From positions 140,430,175-140,494,174 of the forward strand of contig CM050648.1 of NCBI GenBank assembly GCA_027574665.1: a stretch of 64,000 bases of DNA, in the 5' to 3' direction. The stretch comes from Rhynochetos jubatus. Lineage: Eukaryota; Chordata; Aves; Eurypygiformes; Rhynochetidae. Numbering within the stretch: the first letter of the stretch is position 1; each line of letters opens with the position of its first letter. The notes under the pieces are model-generated. The model was not told the origin of the DNA and made no database searches. It saw only the letters and a program-made list of their open reading frames with translations. Shown in pieces: positions 13,131 through 24,462 of the stretch. The translations under genes were made by a program, and so were the position numbers.

Positions 13131-16100
13131 CTTCTATTTCTTGCATTTTCTCATGATTTTGTAATTTTAATTTTAAAATTTTGTAATCTGCTGTTTGTAT
13201 GGTGAGAAAATGGAGATTTTTTTCCGTGTGGTGTCTCAAGGAGACTAACAAATCCTAAAGCAGCAATAAACCCTTGGTCTGTTTGCCTCATCATCCCAGG
13301 ATTTTGCATTGAAAACAATTAAATTTGGGAAGGCGAGGGAGAGTTCACTTGCTTTGTGGGTGAGTAGGGTTCGTTTGCTCTTTTTTCAGAAACAAGAAAT
13401 CAAAAAATAAAAAGGAGGAGGTTTAGATTCCTGCTTTTTCAAAAGCTTGGCTTAATAATACCTAGTTGTGGGTGTGAAACTCTCATTTCTGGAAGGTGTT
13501 TCTTCACTAGCTACCAGGGATTAAATTGTGGAATTGCCTGTTTATACTCAGAACAGCTGACTGTGCCTTCATTGCCATTCTCTCCTTTATTATCCACACC
13601 GTTTGTCTATGGAAGAGACAAGTTACTAACCCAGCATATGCACCTGTTTGGCTAGCATCGCTGCATTATTTTATAGCTATATTTCATTACTAGCAAAACA
13701 GCAGAGGGGGATGGAATTAAAAAAAAACCCAAACGTGCAGAACTCTTCAGCAACCTAAAGCCCAGAATTAGAGGGTTCCTGCTTCCACACATCATCCGAA
13801 CTTCTGTGGTTATACAATACTCCTGGGCTTTTTATCACTGTAATTTCTGCAGATACCTTAAAGATATTTGTTCTTTAAGAAAGGATTGAGCTCTTTAATG
13901 CTGACTTGCCTCAACTGCAATTGTTGCACATTGGATCGAATTTTGTGTGCAAGAGTGAGAGTTACATTGGTGTCTGCAAGCCAACTGTGCTGCAGGGGCA
14001 AACAACTGCTGAGAACCCTTGGTATAGCAGGCATCTTCTTGCTGGAGCATGCTGAGAGCAGTAGGGATCCCAGGGATCGTGATTCCCCAGCGGCAGAACC
14101 CACTTGCTGATGGACCAGTTCAAAGAATATCCCCAGTCCACGTATGAAACAAGCCTCTCCATAGGGCATTGCAGAGTTGGGGGGCACCCAGGACTCCCAT
14201 CAGTGACAAGGGGTCACATCCTAGGAGTTACAGCTTCTCAGAAAAAAAAGAAAAAAGTGCCTTTTCAAGAGGCTGGACCTACTCTGATTACTCAAACTCA
14301 TCAAAGGGATGCACCCACACTACGCTGATGGGAGGGAAATTGTGGGAATCTACCTGAACAGCAGGAGCAGAGAGTTTACCGCGTGGCATCCTAGGACATG
14401 AAAAGGAGGAGAAAGGTGGTATGTTCAAATCGTACCATCAGGCTCAAGAGTTCATATGCAGGAAATTAGGCAAGGCACGTACCTGCCAGATCACTAGGAA
14501 AGAGAAATTTGATAAGAAATGAGAATCAGAAAAGCAAAGTATAAAATATACAGCAGATGGGAATTTGCATTAGCATGCCCAGATGCGTGTTTTAGTCAGT
14601 TCTGGACTTTTTTCTTGGAAAATCTCTAATTGCCAAGATTATGAAACGGAGCCGATTCATGTTCAAGGGTGTGTCAAGTTACTCATCGTTAGAGTAGAAG
14701 CTGGGGTTCTTTCTGGCAACATTTGTTAATTTTCCATTCACAGGTGGAAAAGAAGCCAAAATTTGGGGAATATCATACTAATTACGGATTCTCTTGGGTT
14801 TCAGAAGAACTGTTTGTGAGCATAGCTGTTGTTACAAATGAGGTCATCCATATTAAAACAAAGATCTGATCTGCAGCCAGTAAAAATGTGTGAGCATGTT
14901 AAGCACTGTAGCATTTTCACTTTAACTCCTAACCTTCAAACTATGGTCTAGAGGCCGAAATTAAGCCCTTATGCTCCCTCTACAATCCAGTGGAAAAGGC
15001 AGATACCTTGGCAGACAGACCAGGAAGTCTAGGGGTTGATGAGAGAACTCTTAGGAGCTCTCATTTGATAACAAACCAAATGCAAGGATGGCTCTGAAAC
15101 TCCATCCCACACCTCGGGCAAGACTAAAAGTCAGATAGCTTGAATTATGTGCGATACAGTATCTACTGGTCGTACTCAGTTACAAGTATTTTTATAAATA
15201 ATTGCATAGATCCCACCTTTTTACAGGATAGGATGCTCACTTTTGATGTAAATGCCTAGTGGTCAGAGCTCTTGCCTGGGAAGGACCTTTCTAAGCCCTT
15301 TTAACAATGTAAGAGGCAATATTCATTCACTCTCACTATGGTGCTGTTTATTGCTGGTGAACTGAGAACATCCACATCATCACTAAGAGCCTTTTCCTTT
15401 CATTCTGCTGAAAATGCCAGTGGCCACCTCCCTCAGTCTTCCTCCTCCGGGATATTATGTGCTCCCAGTCCTGGGGAGGATCTTGGGGAAGGGCCAGGTG
15501 TGCTCAACATGCACGAGGATACTGAGAACAACTTGCTTGCCTTAACCGCTGCTCCCTTTTCCAGGTAATGCAACCCTTGCATCCCAGGGCAATTCAGAAC
15601 CTGTATGACAGGTATTTTGAATGTAACCAGTAGTTCTGCAGGCTCTCGCTCTCAGGGTAGCATGAACATTCTCAGCACTTTCTTCATCACACGGAAAGTC
15701 CTCAAAATCATGTGGGTATCTGTGATGTATCCTCAAATGTAATTAACCCTTAAATGTAAGCAATTAAAATTTTAGGTGTGGGTGAGTTAAAATACATAGG
15801 GTTATGTGACTTTGCCATCCAACACCCAAGTCCTTAAATAAGTGCATTGTCATGATGGATAGGTTCCACAATATTTACTGCGGGCACCAGAAATGGCACT
15901 CAGATGGATTCATTGGGCCAAGCTTGAGAAAACTACCTATAAATCTCCTGCTGTGGCAGCTGTCTGACCCTAGAGGTATGTAAAAATTCCTACTGCCTAC
16001 TCATTTGTCCTGGCAGTTTCCCAGGTCACTAAACTGGAGTGCCCATGACTGCACAGGCAGCAGTGACAGGTAGGGCCAGACTCTCGGCTGAATCTTGCCA

Positions 16101-17777
16101 TGGTTCAGGAGCACAGCAAAGATGTGTCTGTATTCCATCTGAATCCCTGGAGAAGCCCATCTGCTAAGCAAGCTCAGAGCCTCATAGCAGTGAATCCAGC
16201 ACTGATCACAGAGAAACCACAGGCTTCTGTGAAGAGGGTGAGGGAAGAGAAGAACCAGATCTTATCCTGTCCATAATACCTTAATAACCATTGTCAGCCA
16301 GGGAGTGGGAAATGTAAATTCAGTTTCACCTTGGTCCGAAGGGGTGCAACCCACTCATGAGTCAGAAGACTGCTGTAGATACTAGATTGTGGTGTAATTC
16401 AGGGCATTGCCTCTTCCATCCCTCCTCCTGAATTTAGACTGTTGGCTGTAAAATGCAGAGGGCTAGAAAGAAATCTAGCAAGACAGTGCACAACTTCCAG
16501 TTTGGTGATTGGGATGTAGGAGATCCATATTTGATGGAGCCCAACTGCTTTGGCTGAAAAGGGATTTGATTAGATGGTTTGTATCAACACGTATTGGGAG
16601 TTGCGATACTTGGACCCCACCTGAATCCTGCCCATGGTGTTCAGTGAGATTAGTTAATGCAGCAAAGGTTAAGCAGCTGTGGATTTGGAGTCAGGATATG
16701 TAAATGGTAGAAGCTGGCCAAGAATGCAAGACTGCTGATTCACAGAGCTGTGGGGCAACTGTGCTTGAAGCGTAACTTTAGGATGCAGGAGCTCTGTGTT
16801 AGTTTGCCAGTACATCCTCGTGATCTGCTGTGGCTGCTGAAAAGTAGGCAATAAAATATGATGTACAGTAAGAGAAGCATTTTTAAAGAAATTATTATTA
16901 ATTTTGGAGGGGGTGGGAGACTGCGTATCTTTTTGATCACTGTATTTTAGAAAAAAAAATTGTTTAGAACCAAACATGACCAGAGGAACTTGCAATATAG
17001 GTTCATCACTTAAGAGCCTGAGTGTTCTAAGAGTTGTGTTTAGTTTTGCACCTTTATTGTGCTAGAAACCACATACTGCTGATGAAGGGGCTTTCAAAAC
17101 CAGCTCAGCCAGACAACAAAGGAAGACAAAACACTATTCATGAAGGGGTTGGAGTTGTCACATTCACCTCATCTTAAGTTTTTGCAGTTTTCCTGGCTAA
17201 TCACATGATTTTCTCCTTATTTCTTGTAGGCTGAAAATGCTCACTGTCTGTAAGGTAGTTTTGCCTTATGACTGTCCTGCTGCCCATCTCTGTATATCTA
17301 GATACAGATGTATACGTATGCACGTACACCTTCTTTAATATGCCTTGTTATCATCAGCTCTGTATGCTTTCTCCCCTGTGTTTGTTTGGTGGATACTTGA
17401 CCCACGTGTGCAGGCGGGGGGTTTGGTTTTGTGTACCTAGGGTGTCTGGCAGAGCTGCTGCAGCCGCAATCTGTACAACCACTTCTGCCCTACTCTACCA
17501 GCACGGGTGGAGCACTCGCCCTCCTGGTCACAGGGCAGTACCAGGGCCATAGTACTATACTTCACCATATTTTTCTCACCCTTTAAGTGCCAGCTGAAAA
17601 AAAAGCAGTGGTTGAGTCCTGACAATGACAGTAACAAGGGCAAAATCTGATTTGTCCTGGGGAAAAATAATCCAGACAAAATCACTCCCTTAGCAGAGTT
17701 ATTTCTTTGTGGGATATGGCTTGTAAGTCTTACCTAGGACAGGGCTCTTCCTCATTTTTCCTAGTGAACTTGGACTT
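13131..17777. other. Intergenic, no feature recognised
   Basis: AT-leaning intergenic sequence. Overlapping short frames on both strands near 13858-14357 look like chance; they have no domain, and their edges do not coincide with splice signals that would form a gene. I see no RNA gene. Confidence 0.5.
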
Positions 17778-17823
17778 CATTAAGAAACTGGAGGCACAGA
17801 GTGACACAGTTGCTCATCCAAGG
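17778..17823 (-). repeat. Short MIR-like core fragment (antisense)
   Basis: AAGAAACTGGAGGCACAGAG followed by TGACACAGTTGCTCATCCAAGGA resembles the MIR stretch GAAACTGAGGCACAGAG...AAGT(G/A)ACTTGCCCAAGG. It is short, so the call is tentative. It directly precedes the inverted repeat at 17842. Confidence 0.45.
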
Positions 17824-17841
17824 ATATTTCGTATATAAGCG

Positions 17842-17937
17842 ATACTGGATAATTATTTCTATACTCATTTCATACTTTTCGTGTCAAGGACACATTTCAT
17901 ATGTCCTTAGATGAGTATGAAAATAATTATCCAATAT
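17842..17937. repeat. Imperfect inverted repeat with 27-nt arms
   Basis: The left arm at 17842-17868 and the reverse complement of the right arm at 17911-17937 agree at about 24 of 27 positions (core GGATAATTATTT). The 42-nt spacer contains its own perfect 7-bp inverted repeat, AAGGACA at 17886-17892 with TGTCCTT at 17902-17908. The structure could be a palindromic non-autonomous DNA transposon, a fold-back transcript or a local duplication-inversion. Nothing identifies a family. Confidence 0.7.
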
Positions 17938-20900
17938 AATTTACACAACCAGATCATAAACAAAGCCTAACTAAAATGGTAGAGCTTCGTAGATAGAATC
18001 AAAGGTTTCTGTGTATTATCCAGTATGTAAATAGAGCTTACCCTTCTGTCCTAGAGTAATTTCCAGCCTCTGAGTCCGCAAGATTTGGTGTTCACCCTAG
18101 TAGCAGCTTGCTCTGCGTTGTGTCCAAGGAATAAAGGAGACGACAAGACCAACACGGTATAGCAATGACTAACAGCCCTATTTCAGGTGCAGATTTAATA
18201 AGAACACCTTCTTAACAAAATCACTGCCCTCCAACAATACCCTCGCTAAAATGGGACCAGGACTTCTGTACCTGGAAAGAAATGGTGTCTAGGTGGTGCA
18301 AGAGACTCTTCATCATGATGCTGTTGCATGTCACAGTCAGTGAAATCTGGCAAATAGTATTTCACCCAAGTGGTGGATCCTATTGTTTGACAACTGCCTG
18401 CGAGATTTTTAATGGAGATGGGGTAGTTTTTTCTGTAACTTAACAAGCTGGTTTGATTTTTGAAACAAGTGCTTGGAAAAACCACGTCAGGCTCTCTTAA
18501 TATAAGCCAAGCAGAGCAGCCCGAGTGACAGCCACTGGGATCAGCTGCAGCCCAGTGATGGGCAAAGCCACAGCAAGGAGGTAGGGCCACGTTCAAGCCA
18601 GGAAGGCAAGGGAAAGCAGCAAGGGCAGGATCAGGCACGAGGCCAGGCATTGCCCAACCCGGAGGAGACTTCTCACAGCAATTTTCCAGGTTACAGAACT
18701 GGCCGTGAACACAGGCACCAAACCCCTGGGAACAGGGGAAAGGTTGCAGCAGTACACAAAGGACCTTGACACTGTGAAAACTAAAATGCAGTTGTATTTG
18801 TTAGGACATGCAAAATACTTGCAAGAAAACCCAAAATCAGTGTAAATTACAAATCTGAAACTCCTATCAGATTCTGTGTAAGCCTGGCTAACTTTTATGA
18901 TCTGTATCACTGAACCTGAGCCATGTGTTCAACAAATTTGTCTTGTTTTATATATTTTGGCTTAAATGGTTTAAAACCTGAAGTTTAAAAGGTTTCTATA
19001 AGTAGTCATTTATGGCCTTCTGGTTTCAGCTGCTTTTTTTGGCCGCAGACAGTTGCTCATGTAAGTGCTCTTTCCATGGAGAGATGGAGGAAACCTGTAT
19101 GCACAAACCTGGGTGGCACTTAAAAAGGCCTTAGAAAGTGTCACCTTTTACTTTAAGGGTGCTTTCTTACATGGCAGTCTGTGTGGGTTCGTAGTATGAA
19201 GTGATCTCCAAATTAAGGCAGCCACACTATGCTCCCAAATGCATAATTACAACCCCCCCCCAGTCCCAAACCTCGTTGTAATACCTCGCTGTGAAATGTT
19301 TAATTTCCAGGGAAGATACCGCCCAGTCAGTCCTTCTGCATGGGCTTACCTTTATGCATCGTGCCTGCAATTCCCTTTGGATTCAGGGGGGTTGCACTCA
19401 ATGTTGAAAGTTAAAAGTGTCTGAATCTTGGCAAGGTCATAAAATGTTTGAAATTAGTTTTGAGAAGTCTGTGGGACCTACTGCTAATAGAATTAAGTTG
19501 CAACTTCCTTTCCTAGTGTTGAAATACTCTCTGTAAAGACAATGAATAGATTGAAATGTAAAGAAATTATCTAGGTCAAAGTTGGTAGTTGCTTAATGGG
19601 CCTCCAGGGCTCTCTCAGCTCCACATAAAGTCAAGAGGAGGCAGAAGTCTTTAACACCTCTGCAAGCCATTATGTTGTTAGCAGGCATAAACCTTATCAT
19701 GTCCTTTTTCTTCTCTCTGCTGCTCTACCAATAACTGGGAAATAAGGACACTGATTTCCTTTGTAGAACAACTGATGAGAAGCGCCAGAAAAGCTATTAC
19801 CAATGAATAACTGCATTTGTGAATAATTTTCATGTAGCCTTTTCGACGCAGAAACCTCAGCACCCATGCAGAAAAATATTATACTGAATCCACTGATGTT
19901 TCCTTACTGTGAAAATTAAAATACGAGGTACAAACTGCCAGCACAGTCCTTGATAAAACAAAATTGATATTCTATAAAAGCTGTTTTCAAACTCTTCCCC
20001 ATATGATCTAACTGCACTCAAAAGCACAGAACTTACAGGATGATCACATGTGTTTCTTGTGCTGGAAAATTGATATAAAGTCCTATACATGTCTTCTAAC
20101 TATACCAAAGCAGTAACAAACATCACACCACAGCACACGTTTCCCATGTTTAGCATAATACTGTTTCACAAAGACATAAACACAAAGTACAGGATCATCC
20201 TGAAGATGACGAAACAGAAGCTTTCAAGAAGAGTATCTGCTGACAGAAATACTGACCCTATGGAAAGCGTGCCAATCTTCCCATGGCCAAGAGCCACAGC
20301 CTCCGCACTGGGTATCTCAAGGGCTGGGAGCCGAGCAGGGCGCTCATGGGCAGAAGGTGTCGCTGGCCCCAGTGGCTGGCAAGGCTGGGAGATGTGTCCA
20401 GCTGCCTCCCGCTGTGCCCTGGACACCCGCTTTGATACCCCCATCGGGGCGGTGCCTGCTGTGCCAGGGCTTGCCCCCATCAGGCCGAAATCCCTTTGTG
20501 CACCCAGACCTGCTGCGGGTCAGGGAGCAGCCCTGGCGTGGAGACACCCCCTCTCCTTGCTTATGCGCTGCTGCCGTCTGCTCCGGCTTGTGGGCACAGA
20601 GAGGTACGAAGAAAGTCATGGAGGCAAGCGTTTAAAAACCATGCAGGGCTGGGACCAGAGTTTGCTTCCACAAGGACTCTTTGGGCATGTCACTGAAGCT
20701 TCACGGGGTGGATAGGGGAAAAGACAGCGTTTCATCTGAGACAATTTTGTATAAAGGGCAGAGCTGACTGAGGAGTATGAAGTTTGATTTTTTAAAAATT
20801 CCCAGGACAAAGTTTACAGACTGTGGGCACAAGGAGCGAGGCTTCAAAACGTTTAGCTGAGAGAAACCAGGGAGAAGACATGGTCTGGTTTTTAATTACT

Positions 20901-21097
20901 CTGTCTGGGAAAAGATTAGATAGAGATTAAAGGAAGGGCATGTTTGCAGAGATAATACAACTTGAGGGACAGCCAAGAGATCAGAGGTTGTCCTGAGCTT
21001 TATGAGTTGTCCAGTGCCTCTCAGCTGGTGGAGCCACAGTCTGCAGCACTCGCTGGGAGTGCACTACTGCTGGCACCCACTGGCAGGGCTTTACAGT
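17938..21097. other. Intergenic, a GC-richer patch but no gene recognised
   Basis: A short C9 run lies near 19252-19261. A moderately GC-rich patch at about 20270-20600 opens overlapping frames on both strands (up to 208 codons) but lacks CpG-island density or any known domain. No RNA gene is visible. Confidence 0.5.
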
Positions 21098-21417
21098 TCA
21101 CAGATTCACAGAGTGGTAGGGGTTGGAAGGGACCTCTAGAGATCATCTAGTCCAACCCCCTGCCAGAGCAGGATCACCCAGAGCAGATCACACAGGAACA
21201 AGTCCAGGTGGCTTTGGAAAGTCTCCAGGGAAGGAGACTCCCCCCCTCTCTGGGCAGCCTGTCCCAGGGCTCTGGCACCCTCACAGGGAAGGAGGGTTTC
21301 CTCATGGTCAGGTTGAACCTTTTGTTTTCCAGTTGATGGCCATTGCCCCCAGTCCTTTCACTGGACACCACTGAGAAGCGCCTGGCCCCATCCTCCTGAC
21401 ACCCACCCTTTACATTT
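21098..21417 (-). mobile_element. CR1 LINE 3' fragment (antisense), different subfamily
   Basis: It starts at TTCACAGATTCACAGAGTGG and continues GGTTGGAAGGGACCTCTAGA...TCCAACCCCCTGCC, the reverse complement of a CR1 3' UTR and tail. The body text (AGAGCAGGATCACCCAGAGC) differs from the copies at 30671 and 37755, which points to another CR1 subfamily. The 5' end is truncated near 21417. Confidence 0.9.
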
Positions 21418-24400
21418 GTGCTCTGCAAGTGCTTTAAACTGTGCTGGGCCAAAGCAAAGGCACAGGTTATGATGAAAGCACTTGGGCGTGACAAATCAAA
21501 ACTACCGATTTTTTCTGGTTGGGATTATTGTAACTTAAAGATCAGCCTAGACATGCACCTACGTAGGGCACTGCAGGTAGGTCTGGGTACGTCGGCGTGT
21601 CATGCACTGAGACACCGCAGGTAGCCCTTGCCTGTGCTCCGTGCCCACTGAAAGCTGTGTGCCTCTGTTCGCATAGTGCCAAGCTCCAGCAGAAAAGCCC
21701 CCTGGGAGCAGAGTATATTGACTTTGAATCAGCAGCAGGCTAATGTGATAACATGGCTTTTAGTTGGCTGCTCAGGCAGAGCTCACTTAGCTCTGAGGGG
21801 ATTATACTATGGACGGTTACGCTATATAAAGGCTGCTTGCAAAGTACTTGTATAATGAAAAAAAATAACGTATTCCTGATTGCTTTATTTATTCAGCTAT
21901 ATTACTACCCTGTTTTACTAAGTGCCAGTTTGCTCCAATAAATTTAACCATTATCCTCCTCTTACCTCAGAAATCTGCTGTAAGTCCAGGGCCTCTGGGA
22001 AAGCTGCGTATCAAAAACCAGCTGGTGTGAAAAGCTGGCTGCTTCAGTCAGAGGCTTGGATCGAAATGGTGCAAATCGGCACACGGCAACCAAGAGCAAG
22101 TAGGGCTGCATCGACACAGAGCACCTCTGAGAGTGTTTTCTCAGCCTCTTCCCGGCCTGGGTCCATCCTTGCTGATTATCTGGAGGTGGGAACCAGCTTT
22201 TACACAGGTAATCAAGTCCAAACAGCTCTCTGCCGTTTTCGAAAGCAGGAGCTTTCTCCAGCCTCTTCATCAGCAACTGGCTTTCCTCTTTGAAATCTCA
22301 CCTGATGTGTGTAAAATTAGTTTCAGGATTAGCCCCTGTAAAACTTCCATGTGAACCCCATGTGTGTCACAGTGTTCTGCCTGGAGGAGCTACTGATGTG
22401 GGGTTTCATACCGCTGACAGGTGCTTGTTAGGACAGAGCTCCTTGGTTTCTCTCCAGTGAATACATGGCTATTTTTGTAACAGAAAACAAGAGTTAAATA
22501 TGTGAAAGGAAAAAGTGGCTGAGATGAACAAAAAATGCAAATCCTGAGTTCATCTGGCAAACTTTTAACATCTCTCAGGTCTGCCTCTGCCCAACTCAGC
22601 TGTGTTGTGCTTCCAATAAAATACTTGCTACACAACATGCCCAAGCAAAGAAAAACTGGTGTGGGTGTGTGTGGTTTTTTTAACACAGCTGTGGATTTGT
22701 GACCCTCATCCCCCATACTGCTCTGAACTCTAGTCAAGAAGCCTGTCAGGGCTTTTTGGAGAGAATCTGAGACATTGAGTGCTACTTGAAAAAGATACTC
22801 CCAGTAGCCAGACATTTGCAGTGTTTAGGTGTGAGTTAAGATCTGTAGTTATAAAGTTCAAGTTAAAAAAAGGAGTAAATTATCTGAAAATGCAAACCTG
22901 GGTTTATTTTTCCTGAAAACACGAGGCAATGTGTTTCATTGAATAGTACACATCCTGTTTCTGTGTCACTAATTGGTTTATTCTGATGAACTACCAAAAC
23001 CGTCTATCATAAACTTTGACACATGCCCGACTTGGCAGAGTTTCATAGCTGTATAGAAATGCATCTGAGCAGACACCTTACGCTACTCAAAATGTAGAAG
23101 TGAGCTCGCTAGCTGTAACTAACTTGGAACAAAACCTTAGAGGGACAGACAAGGGACCCGTGAAGATTTCACTCCAGACGTACGGGGTGTTTTAGAGTTC
23201 ATCTACGGATGGATGTCTCAGCTTCCTTCTCTCTTTTCCATCGGTTTGATGGTTGCACTTACGAGCAGGTTCATTGTACTTGTGACTTTGAAGACTTGCA
23301 AACTACAGGGTGGAAAAGCCACCTAGTGGTACCGGGAAATGGTGCCGAGCAGGTACCACTGAATTCCAAGGAAAGATGTGCTCCCGTACTGGGTCACCGC
23401 GCTGTGACATGCTAAGAGGCTATTTGTTGTTACTCGTGGGAGTCTGGAATGTGTATTACACACAAACAGGAAACCCACAAACGTATGAAGACATTTTCTG
23501 AAGGACAGCACCACGAAACTTTATGTTGGATCATTGCCTGTTTTATATGTGCTGTGTAAACAATAAAATCTCACATAGCATTGTTACAGAGAATTAAAAG
23601 AGCATGAATGAGTTTGCCACGTTCTTCTTTCCACCTGCGCAAATAAATGCAAGGGCTGCTCTAAGTCCAGCTTTCCAGAGCCCAGGAAGAGAAAAGGCAC
23701 CTGTGCTATTTATTGTGAATAATCCTCATCACGTCATGGCTTTAAAGCACAACAACTTAAGGCCTTCGCAGAGCTAAGGAAGAGCCCAGGTTCAAAGCTG
23801 TATCTCCATTCTGGATCCCACTGGTTCTTTTTTTTGAGGATAATTTTTACATCTACTGAGAAGAATTGCAGAAGCCATCCAATTTAGGAAAACAAAAATT
23901 CACCTGCTTAGCAAAAGGCTGCTGGGTGAGGTGGGCCAGGACAGCACATGATCGACACGTGAAAGTCTGCCTCTTAGGACAGGCTGCACGAGGAGCTGGA
24001 GAATAATTACAGCTCCATTCCTTCAGGACCCTTCAGCTCAGCACAAGCAGCCGAGAGTTATTGCAACGGAGGCCTATCTCTCTGCAGCACATCAATGATT
24101 AAACTGGAGCCTTTGTAAAGAGTAATAGAATAGGTGGCTTGTTCTTATCTAAATAGTTGAAATGCAAAGTTACAACCCCAACTAACTCAAGGTCTTTGCA
24201 GCTTTGTGCCACAGTGTTTTCTCATTTGCAGATTAATCTGTGAACACAGAGATTGTGGAGTTTTGCAAACACGGAGGGATTAGCTCATCCATCTATGCAG
24301 AGACCCACATTCCATAGCCAGACCTTGCAGGATTCTTCATCCTGTGCTGGTTACTGAGTGTGGGTGGGGGGAGGAAGAAGGGGACACCACTATATCTGGG

Positions 24401-24425
24401 TTATATGTCTGCTAGAAATCATGGG
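21418..24425. other. Intergenic, no feature recognised
   Basis: No interspersed repeat, RNA gene or coding exon is recognised. Open frames are short and overlapping on both strands. Confidence 0.5.
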
Positions 24426-24462
24426 ATTGTGCAAGCATTCTTGCACAATTGTCTTGCACAAC
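24426..24462. promoter_or_regulatory. Palindromic cluster of three C/EBP-like sites
   Basis: ATTGTGCAAG (24426-24435) and CTTGCACAAT (24440-24449) form a perfect 10-bp inverted repeat with a 4-nt loop. A third CTTGCACAAC follows at 24453-24462. Each fits the C/EBP consensus RTTGYGCAAY closely. Whether it is a bound element, a chance hairpin or a tandem duplication cannot be told from sequence alone. Confidence 0.35.

Noticed and set aside
20089..20715. 208-codon plus-strand frame in a GC-richer patch
   Set aside because: Overlapping frames on both strands are open and no family is recognised. CpG density is not that of an island.
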